A stretch of DNA of 64,000 bases from Solea solea (taxonomy: Eukaryota; Chordata; Actinopteri; Pleuronectiformes; Soleidae), in NCBI RefSeq assembly GCF_958295425.1, contig NC_081145.1, positions 14,971,443 to 15,035,442 of the forward strand, in the 5' to 3' direction. The notes under the pieces were generated by a model. The model was given only the letters and a program-made list of their open reading frames with translations. It was not told where the DNA came from and did not search any database. The first letter of the stretch is position 1, and each line of letters opens with the position of its first letter. Made by a program: the position numbers and the translations under genes. This document shows positions 53,322 through 64,000 of the stretch, in pieces.

Positions 53322-54074
53322 GATTATCAGATAATCAGGTGAACAGCATTGACACACATTCACACTCCAAACTCAGCACGGACGAGGCGTTTGGGTGCAG
53401 GAGGAGCATATGCTCTCGTATGCAGCATTATCAACAAAGGAAGTCAGAGGAGAGCCATAAAGCCAGTGTGTGTGTGTGTGTATGTATCAGACCCGATATT
53501 TAGTAGGATACCTCTGTGGGCAGCAGGAGCCACGTCACTCCTCTCCTCATAGCAACAGCACAGTTGACCTACATGCTTTCTACACAGCCCACTGTGCTCG
53601 GGGTGGTCAAAAACTATGCAAATCCACACTGGATATCGACTTTTTCCTGTACACACCAAATTATTAGACCCGGCACATGCAAGACTCCTCCTTCATCCTG
53701 CAAGAGAAATTTATACATATTTTAAAAAGGCATCATGGCACCAATGTAAAACATACACATATATGCATATGTATGAATTTTACTATACACAACTGAAAAC
53801 AACAAAGTGTCTTTTCTCCTCCACGGCCACTCACTGTTTTATTGGATGACACATGATACAGAGGCTCTGAGACAGTTGCACACATCAGGACGCAACAAAG
53901 CGGCCACACGAGACAGTTCCCAGTGGCCGCACAACTTCAAAATACAACACCGTAGATAATTAGTACAAAAATTAATACAAAACAAATAGTAGCTAGACTA
54001 AGCCCAGTGGTGTGTGTTACCTGGACAGACCGCGTGAACAGCTCCTCTCCTCGGCTGCAGCGCAGACACCAGCA

Positions 54075-54159
54075 CTGGCAAGGCAGTAGCTTGCGCAGTC
54101 ATCTCCATTGCGGGCAGAGTCACAACCCAACCAACAGCACAAACTACTACCTCAGCCAG
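54075..54159 (-). ncRNA. mirlet7i: let-7i microRNA precursor
   Basis: On the minus strand the 85-nt hairpin matches the vertebrate let-7i precursor. The 5p arm occupies 54154-54133, starting TGAGGTAGTAG and continuing TTTGTGCTGTT, which distinguishes let-7i from other let-7 members. The 3p arm occupies 54098-54077, starting CTGCGCAAGCTACTGCC. The loop between keeps the GGGTTGTGAC and TGCCCGC words of the family with a few substitutions. let-7i represses targets such as LIN28, HMGA and TLR4 and promotes differentiation. Its place downstream of mon2 on the same strand and opposite ppm1h is the same as in human. A peptide frame overlapping it is a shadow of the hairpin. Confidence 0.97.
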
Positions 54160-54221
54160 TGCGTGGTCCGAATCAGCGAGGGACGGCACGCAAACGCGGG
54201 AGGGCGACGGCGGCGGGGTGA

Positions 54222-54248
54222 ATTATTATTATTATTATTATTATTATT
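54222..54248. repeat. (ATT)n microsatellite
   Basis: Nine ATT units about 65 bases upstream of the let-7i hairpin, probably inside the primary transcript. Confidence 0.9.
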
Positions 54249-54299
54249 TTTTAAATATATACATACAGAGAATGTATGTGTAGACGAGTAAAGGTGAAG

Positions 54300-54470
54300 A
54301 AATTCACTACCTCCTTTGCCGCGACATTCCAGCAGAGTCCGGCGCTGCTTCTCTCCGTCCTCGCTCCCGTTTCACTCCTCTACTGTGCAGACTTGAAATA
54401 AGAGGGGAAACCCCGCCCAAGCAGACCTGCTCTTAGCCCGCCTCCTCCTCCTCCTCCTCCTCCTCCCTTT
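54300..54470 (-). promoter_or_regulatory. Probable let-7i primary-transcript promoter
   Basis: A GC-richer block 140-310 bases upstream of the hairpin. It contains a palindromic NF-kB-type site GGGGAAACCCC at 54404-54414 directly followed by a GC-box-like CCCGCCC, and a CTC repeat with further GCCCGCC words near 54437-54466. Promoter identity is inferred from composition and motifs; direction is set by let-7i. Mammalian let-7i has been reported to be under NF-kB p50 and C/EBP-beta control. Confidence 0.5.
54440..54466. repeat. (CTC)n repeat
   Basis: Eight to nine CTC units at the upstream edge of the let-7i promoter block. Confidence 0.9.
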
Positions 54471-55888
54471 CTTCAGTAGAGCAACCCTCTCCCCTCATAT
54501 GACCTACTATAGCAGTGATTCTCAACATAGGGAGCCCGAACCCACTGAGCGTCGCCACAATAATGCGTTCTTTCCACAGCAGCCATTTTGGCTCATTCCT
54601 ATTTTGGCTGTCACTAGCTGAGCTGCTTCAGATAAGTAAATAATAATTACCAGGGGATAGCAAAGGGATAGCAAGGCTTACATTTGGCTTGTTTGTCTGT
54701 TTGGGCCTCTGTAGAAAACATGGCGGCTCAAGTTGTTGGCCTCCGTGAAGCAAGGCCCTTGCTTAAAGCACATTTTAAAGACTTATTCCAAGGTTATGAA
54801 AACCAAAGGATTTTTTTTGAAGTGCTAATACTCCTATACAAGCTTGATTTTCTGCCAATAAACTCTCCTCTACATTACACGTTGGAACTTTAAGTCCGTA
54901 AATGTCTAAAAATAAAATAAAAATACATTTTACTTTCAGTCATTTTGTAATATATTAAGCTGCTTTTTTTAAAAGCAACATGACATAAAACTTAATAAAA
55001 TATACTGTATGTAAGAAAAATGCTTTGTTTCTTGTTTTCACATTTAATCCTGTCACGCCTTTAGCCATGTTTAGAGTGCAAGAACAAATATGGGGTATGG
55101 TGTGTGAAAGCAGGTCTTATTTAACTGCTGTCATGTTTTTTTAATGTTGTATTTCTTTTTAATTTTTCCTCTTGTTTTCTCTGATGAACCACTGTTGTTT
55201 TACTATTTGGGTTTCATGATTATATCATTTATAAACAAAAGTATACCATAAATGTTGAAAAGTATTAGGGAGAAGATTGAACTTTGTAATAAATATATTA
55301 TCTTTAAGACCTGGCGCATACTGTAATAGAGCACACTCGGAGCACCAAAGCTAATTGTACAATTGTTCCATTTATTTTATACAGACAAGTACATCCCTTC
55401 TCAGATGGCTGGCTAAGGGTGACATGGAATGTTACAGTAAGATTTGTTTTTTCTTGCATAAAATCCTCACTGTTGAAAATGTTGCAAAAGTCTATTTATT
55501 TTTAAGATCAATCAAGATGTCTCTTTTTTTTAATTTTTTTTTTTTTTAAATCAACATCACCACACACCCAGAGGCAACACATCAAATTCTTCTTCTTTCT
55601 TTTTTTTTTTTTTTTTAATCTTTGTGGTTAACACAAGAATGCAGCCAGTCTGTATGAGAGTGGAAGGGGCGAAGGCGCTTTCAGCTCACATGAGAAGCAT
55701 ACGATGATTCGTATGAAGGGCAGGGTTGTTGACGTGGCCTCGGCCGGCCTTGGAACTTCATGTCACCGTAGATGGGTCTCACGTCGAGTTTATGTCTGTG
55801 CACTTGAAAAGCACATGGGTCGAGAAGACACATTCAAAGACTTCTTCATAATAAAAAACAAAACACAAAGAGCTCAGTGGCAGCCTGG
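54471..55888. other. Spacer with mon2 3' UTR
   Basis: No coding exon supported. Minus-strand AATAAA signals, seen as TTTATT, lie near 55370 and 55496 and could end the mon2 transcript. T-rich runs occur at 55527-55550 and 55598-55617. If mon2 read-through continued it would enter let-7i, so pri-let-7i could share sequence with long mon2 isoforms. Confidence 0.5.
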
Positions 55889-58800
55889 TCACGACTCTCC
55901 ATTCTGGACTCTGGAGACAGGCGGCTGCATAAAGTCTTTAAAGGGCCCGAGGGCCTCTTTCAGAGCGGAGCTCACTTCGGATGAGGAACATGTAATACAC
56001 TCGACCAGTGTGGGATACAGGGCGATCACCTGAGCCCAAGTGTTGCCATCCACTGCAAGAGGACAGCAAAAGAAGAACAGAACAAGAGAATGACAAGATA
56101 AAAGTGGGCATGGGGGGGGGAGATGAAGAAAGAGAATATAAACTGTGGCAGAAGGCAATCAAAGAAATCATTTCCTTTATAAAATTCCCACAGGCATTTG
56201 CAAATGAGTTTTGTTCAGTCCTCGTAATTGACCTTGCTGAAAACATAAACAGTTCTACCCAGATTGGAGATAAGTATGAATGTGGACACATTGGTCCCAA
56301 CTGTTCTCTGACACATTTATCTGAAATGAGTAGATGATAGGATACGATGGGATTACTCCACATCATTATCACACGTGTTTTCACTGCGTGTCCTTTCTGA
56401 GATTCCTTATTAATCCTTGACACACTTTGAATACTCACCATTTTCTGGCTGTGTCTTTTTAAGCGAGTCCATCAAAGTGCTGATAGCTTTCAAGACAAAG
56501 ATAATCTCTGTCACTTGTTGCCTGAAATAAAAATAAAAAATACAAATATCTTCATCAGTTTCAAAGACAGTGTGTACAGATTTTTAGTCGTTTGCTCTCA
56601 GGGCATGTTTTTGTCATATAGGTTACATGGACGTCACTAACTTTTCATTTACTGTTCACATTCTAATGATGTCATTTTCAGCCCTAATGGTGCAATTTCC
56701 CCATGGGCATCATTTTACTTCCATTGTCTCTTAGAGTAAAGAGTTACACCCGACACTAAGGAGCAGCGTGCTGAACTGGGTAAGTGGTTTTATGTTTCCA
56801 CTTGGAACTGAGGAAGCCTCTTGGATGAGAGGAGAAACATGTCATGTCCAGTTGCTACTTTTTTGGATGACAATGATGGATAAATTAATAAAGCGGGGTT
56901 TACATAGCGCTAGCAGTCAGGTGTACCTGGGCAGGGGGCAGCGTCCGCTCAACCTCTCATCCTCTACGTAGCGTCGGAGGACGTCCTGGGACCTCTTCAG
57001 GAGCACAGAAAGTGCCATGCGAGAGATGTAGCCCTCCTGCGGGGTGGAGACCTTGTTGCTGAAGGAAAACTGCAACAGTGTCTCAAAGCACACTTTGGAA
57101 AACTCTTCCCTCATCCGCACATCAATCTCTGCCTCTGTCGAGGAGAAAACATTTACAGATGCAACTCAGTCTACAGAGACCATCACAACTGTTTTCATGT
57201 GCTTTAAGTGTGAAAAACGACTGAATGGTAAAAAAATATTGTGAAATATAACAATAAAGCTTTTACATTTGAGGGAGGTGGAAAAGTTGACGCATCAACA
57301 TGAAGTAGATGTGAATGAGTGCATTGTCTTGTTATCCTCATGTGTCCTAATGCTTGGTGGACTGATTCCCAATATTTGCTTTGCGGCAGTTGATGGAAAC
57401 ACAGATAAAAGCCCATTTTCTTTTACCAAATCTTTGAAAATGTGGCTAAATTCTCAGATACATTTCAAGCTTCCAGATGGCTCTGGCTAAAGAGGGGGGA
57501 GAAGTGGGGCTAGCAGAGGACAGTTGCAGAAAGTCAAAAGCCATTGTTGAATTTTTAGCCAGCCCTTTGCCACCAATTAATGGTAGAAATATATGTAAAC
57601 AACACAGCTGTTATAACCTAAGACGACAAAGTCACAGATTACCTGTGAACGAGGGAGACTGCGAGTGAATGGAACCTTTGTTGAGCATAGTCATGATCTG
57701 GCCAACAAAGTCTTTGGGAATGAAATTGGCAAAGGGTAAAATCTCCGTGCTGATCAGCTGGACTACCTAAATGGAAGAAGACATAATCTCACAGTCAAGG
57801 CGGGCAAATCCATCACAACCATGCTGACATACGGATTGTTGTTGAGAACAAGTACGTACCTCTACATCAATGGCTTCATTCTTCTGAAATTCCTGGATAG
57901 AAAGGTTATCTGGAGGTGTGCTATAAAAGCAGAACAACCAACAACAGTAAGCCGCCTGCTGCTTAGAAATTCCTAACACAGACAGACATGCAGACTTAAT
58001 GTTTAAATGTGTACCTTTTGGTAAAAAGAAAATCGTCAAAGGCATTGGCCAGCTCCGGCCACATAGTGTCAAACTTCCCAGATGAGGCGTGCTGACGTGC
58101 TACGGGCAACCCGATCAGCAGCACTTTGAGCAGGGACGAAACAGCGAGCTTCCAGGTGGTCTCTGACGGACAGGCATACTTCAAACCCAACGGCATTCTT
58201 AACGTCTTGAGAATGAATCGATAAAGAAGAGAAGAGGGAAAATGATACCAGTGAGGCTAAATCACAGAGCAGGACCTCAGGGTTAAATCTATAAAACACA
58301 TTTGAGTAAGCTTGAACATTATTCACCTTCTATTTTATACTGAAATGTAAAGACACTAGAATCAATCGAGTTAACATTAAAAGCAGTATTTGAAGGCATT
58401 TAAACAACGGGCAGTTGTCAAGTTAAGTTTTTTATGCTACAAAAAAATTTCTCTCTAAACAAGTCTTCTTTTCAGAGAACAGCTGGGTTCCCCAAGGCTG
58501 GGAGTGTTTCCACGTAGAAACTGTCCCTATAGACACACAAGGCAAATTAATTCTCCTTAGTTAAGGTTTTTGTATAAATAAACTGTGGGAAAAGAGCGTT
58601 TGAATGCAGGTGTCAGGAACGTAATCAATCGGGGGAAGACTGAGCGTCACCTGCACTAACAAAAACTTTAGTTTTTATTTTTACAGACTGAATTAGACAG
58701 ATTTGAAAATATCTCATAAACTCATTAGGCACATCTGTGATGATTGCTGTCAGGTCAGAGGCTGACAGCAAGAATAATTCAAACTATATTTGACGATTTG

Positions 58801-61800
58801 TTCACATTTTGTGTTATGCTTTATTGATCATGTTAGGCGTTTTATAACTGGGGAAACTATGAAGAGATTAATGACGTTCACTCTTCACTTCATGAGAGAC
58901 AATGGAACTGTCAATCTGTCCAACCCTGAAACCGAACATTCCCGCTTAATAAAACATACCTTGATGACGTTCTGCAGAACTTTCTCATTGATGACAGCTT
59001 TGTGGCACGCCGTTTTGTGGTACAGGTCCACCACTACCTCCAAAGAGCGCTCAGCAAAGGGCACGTAGTTTAAGGCAACCCACTCTGCCTGCAAGCCGAT
59101 TTCAGAAGAGGAACTGACATTAGCCAACGAAAACCATTACAACTATTATCTATCCATACCTTTAGGGGCAGAGCCACATTGAAAGCAGTTTTGGAAGGCA
59201 CACTTTGTACAAAAAAAACAAACATTCAATTCAAGTTACTGCAATCATTAGTCTGCATTAGGTTGTGCGAGGCTTATGAGTAGATTGCATCCAAACAAAA
59301 AGCTTGATACTACAAAGTGTGTCTTCTCTTAAAGAAATATAAATCAAAACCAGACATAAGGATTTGAACATCACCACAAAGACAAATCAACTGAAAATGG
59401 AGCTGCACAGGCACTGTGCACAAAAGAGGCATAACCACCAGTTAAGCAGGCAGAGGGGTGGGGAGGCATGGAGTGGGTGAGAGATGTAGATGACAAATGA
59501 CAGCCTACCACTACCTCAGAGGGTAGGTCATCACAGTTTAGTACAACTATACAGGGGGCTGAAGTAGAACATGAAACTCACCGGTGCAAACAGCTGGATC
59601 TAAAATGGTTATCCAGTGAGTAGTTCCAAGAAACAGAATGAGAGAAGATTGCAATTAATCTGATGTTCTTTTTTAAAAAATCGCATTAAATTTGCAGTGG
59701 CACGTTTGACTAAAGCCAAACCCCATCCTTTGCTTTTTTGAGTTATGCTGCTCACAGACAGACAAAGGCGGCCACAAACATAACCTCCTTGGTGGAGATT
59801 ATACCAATACACTTACTCCTCGCACCAAGGACATTTGAGACGATCTAGCAAGAAATGGACTTAAGGCAAAGAGGTTGTAAACACACACACACAAGTATGA
59901 TGCATATTTTGCCGATTAGGAATTGGTTTCTTTCTTTCTCACTTAACAATCGAAGCAGATGCAGATCAACAAAAATGTCCAGTACGTGAGGTTAAATCTG
60001 GGCCCCCAGCATGCGAGACTGACAATTGGGATTTGTCATGTATGTCGTAATCATAGTTCTCAGCATGACTGCTCCAGCCTGCCAGTGAGATGAAGACAAC
60101 TCAAAATTCCCCCCAAAGGCAGAGCACATAGCAACACAAAGCAGACACCGATATCAGAACAACGTTGTCAAAATCACTCCTGTAATTTAGAATGTTTGCT
60201 TTTATAAACCTAATTTTTGAGCGACGTCACTGATTTCCTTCAAATTAAAACCGTTTTGTTTTTTTTAGCTGTAAAGCAGAGAGACATTTCTCTGGCACGT
60301 TGCCAGCAAGATGAAGAATGAGAGAAGGAATATGAGGAAGTTACTGCCCAGGGCAGCTAATGGGGGTTGAGACAAACCCGTCAATCTCATGGAGGGTCAT
60401 GATAAGGGGCTTTGTAAGGGCTAGACAGTAAAAGCGGAGGGTGGGAGCGGTGCTTCATGTACATCAAAGAAAACGGATGACATTGTTTAGAATGGCAACA
60501 AACACAGTACACCATCCAACACTTCAATGAACTGTAAAAAGAAATCTATGAAATGAAAACCAAGTTGTTAACAGCCCACGTCTATGCCCTCCCCCCGTCC
60601 TTACCTGGTTGTATTTGGCATTGGCCACGTGTTTGGTTTCCATCCTGCCGTACTGAGGCGGCTTGCAGGAGAACTCCACGAAGAGTAGCAGCTGTTCAAA
60701 GATGGCAGGGTACATGACCTGCAGGTTCTCAGGGCCCACACAGATGGCCTGCAGCAGGGAGGAACGAACACTGCTGACATCCACCACATGACTGCGTACT
60801 GAATAATTTAAAACACTGATACAACGACTTGTGGGCCGGGTTAACACAAAATGGAAGGAAATAACTTCAAAGTAAGAGGTTTGTATTTTATAAAGACATG
60901 TTATGGAGTCGCAATTGCAATTCAATGGCTCAATTATAGCTACAAGCTAGGGCTTATATAATTATATTAATGGTCAAATAGAAGCACTGGTCCTGGTGCG
61001 ACAGCCCCGTCCCATTGGAACTTTACCTGTATTTTTTTTATCTATTGCTTGTGAGCATATATGAAAAACATTATACAAATAAAATGTATTGCTATTATCA
61101 AATGAAAAAACCCCCAGCAACATTAATAAGCTATTATTTTACAGAGAAAATGATAATGGACTGTTTTCCAAGATATGCCAAGATCCACCCTCCCAGACTG
61201 GAGAATCTGCTGCTTTCCTGTTTAATTTTTAACTGGGAAATAAATGTGAAACCTGAAGTTAAACATAGCTGACATATTGTGGAATGTCTCTTAGTTCCCT
61301 AGGCCACAGAGATACCTCACTGGACTCATCTTAATGCCAATTTTGATAGTGCACTAAATATATAAAAGGCTTTTTGCCCACCTTCTGCAACACATCAAGG
61401 GCTGTGAGTACAGTTTCCTGTAGGCTGGTGAGAACTGCCTCAGTGTAGGAGGGGAGGATAAAAGGTGAGGCATCACTGCTGATGGGCACAGACACCGCTC
61501 CATGAAGAATGACCCCCAGCTTCTTCAGATCATCCATGCTGAAGTTGGCCTTGATGTGCTGGTAGAGCGCTGGGAAAATCTGGATCAACGCTGTGAGGAA
61601 GGGCTGGCTCGGGATAAAGGAGAACTTATCTGTTGGGCCACTAGGCGGCTTTGTGCAGTCAATTCCTGTTCTATACCAGGTGTTCCACGCTGACCACCAC
61701 AATGCTGAGTCCTCTAAGGCTGACTCCTCCCCCGGGGGAGGGGCCTGCAGTTCAGCGCCGTTGTATCGCGTCAGACGCTCGACTAGTGAATCTGAACGCA

Positions 61801-64000
61801 CCAAAGGTCTGCCGGGACCAGACGCTGAGAGAGGGTCGATTAGCACTGGGGGGACACCCATAGCAGCGAGCGCGTCCCCTGGTTTGTCCCAGTCTTTCAC
61901 AGGTGTAACGATCTGTAGGATCTCTTGAAAGCTCTTGAGCGCAGCGAGGGAGACCTCGTTGTTTTTGCTAAGAGCAGCTGACTGAATGTGGTTCAGCAGC
62001 ACCTCCCAGGCCTCAAAGAAATCACCTGCAGACAAAACAAAACAGCACAATGAGACGATGATAGGTGACAGCTGTAAAGTAAGTGGGACAATTAGCACAT
62101 TAAATCTGAGGTTTCCAAGCTACACGACCGGACTAAAAGACTAAGAGACCACATAGAACAAAGAGTGTGGAAATGTTCGTATGAAAAAGAGACTCATTTA
62201 CAATCACACTAGGAGACCGATACATTGATATTTTATTGCCAGCGTGTTATTTATATTACCTAAGTTGCGTGTAGGATGTTTCCCTACTCCCTTCAGTGAT
62301 ATTATGCATAGTGGGCTAGAAATGTGCTGGTAATGAATCACCTGTTGTAATTTTGCACTGGCTAAAATGCTGTTCAGGGAGATGGGAGTAATTAATGAGA
62401 GCCCGAAGTTCTATCACTGCTACCTCCCTGCAATATTAATCCTGTCCGCATGATGTTATAGTGACTAAATAGGTGTTAATACAGCAGTACAAACAGCCAG
62501 GTTGTTTCTGGACTTGTTAAACACTAGGCATAGTTTCATGAATACATTTAAACATTCTATTTGTTTACTATTATGTCATAGTCTACCTCATGTGCAACAG
62601 TATCAGTGGCTGTGGTTAAACATCACTGAAGTCTACAGTGTCTCACCTAATTGCTGGAGTAGATATCGCCTTGTATTGAAAATGCGTGCCACCCCAGCTA
62701 GTGTCAGCACCCACGTCTCTGCCCACTGTTTTTCCGCTGTGTCACGCGAGTGATGGATGAGGATGTTCCCGCCGCCGGACTCAATCTTCTCCTTGTCCGC
62801 GGTGGTGGACGACGTCCTCACGCAGTTGAGCAGATGGAAAAGCACCTAGTGGTGACACCAAAAAAGTGAAATCTGCAGCACAATAGATCTTCAAAGAAAA
62901 CATGTTCAGATCATTCACACCTACAGGCTATTTAGAGTGTTCAATTAACCTCAGCATGCTTTTGGACATGTGGGAGGAAACCCTGATAAAACCCATGCAC
63001 ACACAGGGAGAACATATCATCTCCACATAGAAAGGCCTGGACCAGGACATAAACCAGCAACCTTCTTGCTGTGAGGCAGCAGTGCTAGCCACATGCTCCA
63101 CTGTGTGGCCTCGATCAATCTCAAAACAATTTAAAAAGGTATAGATTTATAGTAGTATTTTCTGTCATTTCACATATTACAGAAAATTAGTGAACATGCT
63201 TTTTTTGCTTTTATAACTAACATAGATCCTGACCTCCTCCAACAAAATCAAATCTTATGTGAATAAAAACTGCGTGCTACCTTCCAGACTACAATATGCC
63301 ACGTTGGCTGTTGCAGCAGGGTCCCGTGAGCGGCAATGGTGGAAAACAATGTCTGTCCAGCGCTTTTTCGCACAGCGGGCCGTGGATCAACACACAGCTC
63401 GCCCAGCTTGGCATAAAGGCACAACCACAGGCAGTCAAAGGGAGGGGCCGGGTGGAATGGTCTGTTCAGTTTCTCTCCTTTCTCCCGGGCCTGTTTCTGT
63501 AGAGCTTCTTCCTCCTTTCCCAACTCCTGTGTGATGGCTTCACCTCTTTGGAAGAAGTAGTCCGAAATGTTCCACTGTGGGTAAAAGGGGAAGAGGGGGT
63601 GGAATGGAGTGGCATGCGTTGAAGAAGAGGGTTGTTAAAATGTCATAATGATACAATTTCTAATGCACTCAGTTCTCAATGTATGGTATCTATAAAATGT
63701 CAAATATAACAAATAAAAACAATACCTACAGTTAAATAAGATCTTATGTTGTAGCTTTTTAAATGGTCACTCACTCTAAATACACAGATAAGTCACATTG
63801 CTCACAGGCCACAACAACACACAGTTATCTCACCAGTAGGCCGATGGAGGTGAGGCTGATGTTGAGCTCCTGGTTCTGCAGACCAAAGCTGCCGGCCACA
63901 TCCACTACAATCTGGAGGCATGTGCAAGGCATGGTGGGCAGAAAGTCTGTCACTACCAACTGCAGGCACTGGAAGGCTGTTCGGATCAGTGACTCGCTGA
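55889..64000 (-). CDS. mon2: MON2 homologue, C-terminal half (partial)
   Basis: Thirteen exons in transcription order: from beyond 64000 to 63834, then 63574-63281, 62845-62647, 62025-61382, 60748-60605, 59599-59582, 59088-58960, 58205-58015, 57920-57860, 57766-57643, 57134-56927, 56521-56439, 56052-55889. They join without a frame break to 807 residues plus stop, nearly half of the roughly 1,700-residue human protein; the N-terminal DCB/HUS part lies beyond the right edge. The end SRVQNGES and blocks such as [20 protein letters not shown] and [20 protein letters not shown] identify it. MON2 is a BIG/Sec7-related scaffold without a Sec7 domain, working with DOP1 and a flippase in endosome-to-Golgi transport. 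The sixth of these exons is an 18-nt microexon. Confidence 0.95.
59582..59599 (-). other. mon2: mon2 18-nt microexon (IQLFAP)
   Basis: Flanked on the minus strand by TTTTAG and GTGAGT, it encodes Ile-Gln-Leu-Phe-Ala-Pro in phase 0 between exons ending AKYNQ and starting AEWVAL. As I recall it, the human protein has the same six residues there. Because it is 18 nt long, skipping it keeps frame. Confidence 0.85.
59600..60604 (-). other. mon2 intron upstream of the microexon
   Basis: A 1-kb intron with GTAAGG and TTTTAG borders, containing the repeat fragment described separately and no other recognised feature. Confidence 0.55.
59640..59812 (-). mobile_element. Interspersed repeat fragment in mon2 intron
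   Basis: On the minus strand reads 'accaaggaggttatgtttgt', then 'gtctgtctgtgagcag' and 'aactcaaaaaagc'. This is the start of a repeat common in fish ('aaggaggttatgttttc...tctgtctgtgagcaggattac'). Diverged and truncated; class uncertain. Confidence 0.5.
62915..63118 (-). mobile_element. Teleost tRNA-derived SINE head, inverted copy
   Basis: On the minus strand: 'gtggctagcactgctgcctc', 'acagcaagaaggttgctgg', 'aggcctttctatgtggag', 'atgttctccctgtgtgtgca', 'gggtttcctcccaca' and 'gtaggtgtgaatg'. These contain A-box and B-box-like parts of a tRNA-derived head and overlap the family seen at 46030-46335. It sits in the mon2 intron between 62845 and 63281. Confidence 0.7.

Larger units (their letters stand above)
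50041..54074. other. Intergenic spacer between ppm1h and let-7i
   Basis: No coding exon supported. Includes a CTG run (50315-50336), a GATT run (51810-51833), a CA microsatellite (52391-52439) and a TAA run (53291-53321). The part near 54021-54074 would be the 3' end of the exon carrying let-7i, with a GTAACA donor at 54020-54015 on the minus strand. Confidence 0.5.

Noticed and set aside
54007..54291. Open frames of 63-94 codons overlapping the let-7i hairpin
   Set aside because: They are read through the microRNA hairpin and a trinucleotide repeat; conservation is that of the RNA, and the reading frames have no family match.
61502..61928. Plus-strand frames of 63-111 codons
   Set aside because: Antisense to the largest mon2 exon in the window, whose protein is strongly recognisable.

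Overview
The window is nuclear DNA from a ray-finned fish, probably a percomorph teleost. Its genes have short to medium introns with vertebrate splice sites. The spacers are AT-rich with many simple repeats, and several copies of teleost tRNA-derived SINEs and DNA-transposon remnants are present. The species cannot be named from the sequence. All gene models below were assembled by hand from splice sites and recalled vertebrate protein families; no database was searched.

Layout, left to right. (1) 1-5 kb: a gene-poor stretch ending in a CCAAT/GC-box promoter and an unassigned minus-strand first exon near 4.5-4.66 kb, possibly the 5' end of scaper. (2) 5.6-8.0 kb: rcn2 (+), an ER-lumen six-EF-hand protein ending in HDEL. 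(3) 8.7-13.8 kb: pstpip1 (+), an F-BAR/SH3 adaptor with 15 coding exons. (4) 14.9-18.6 kb: tspan3 (-), a tetraspanin with 7 coding exons, tail-to-tail with pstpip1. (5) 19.5-20.4 kb: a single-exon cholesterol 25-hydroxylase-like gene (-). (6) 20.4-24.1 kb: a spacer with transposon debris, a perfect 34-bp hairpin and a possible unannotated minus-strand transcript. (7) 24.1-48.8 kb: ppm1h (+), a PP2C phosphatase, complete in 10 exons and 514 aa. (8) 54.1 kb: the let-7i microRNA hairpin (-), with an NF-kB-type site and GC-rich promoter just upstream. (9) 55.9-64.0 kb: the 3' half of mon2 (-), 13 exons; the gene continues beyond the right edge.

Two vertebrate synteny blocks meet here. scaper?-rcn2-pstpip1-tspan3 corresponds to human 15q24, and ppm1h-let-7i-mon2 corresponds to human 12q14; the ch25h-like gene lies between them. 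In the second block the orientations match those in human: ppm1h and mon2 converge, and let-7i lies downstream of mon2 on the same strand.

Functionally, ppm1h (a Golgi-associated Rab phosphatase) and mon2 (a Golgi/endosome trafficking scaffold) act in neighbouring membrane-traffic steps. The ppm1h 3' region contains an 8-mer let-7 seed match about 4.6 kb from the let-7i gene. Other details worth checking are a GC-AG intron in ppm1h and an 18-nt microexon in mon2. I found no evidence for a wholly new type of genetic system; the most useful non-routine signals are the regulatory and splicing oddities listed in the findings.
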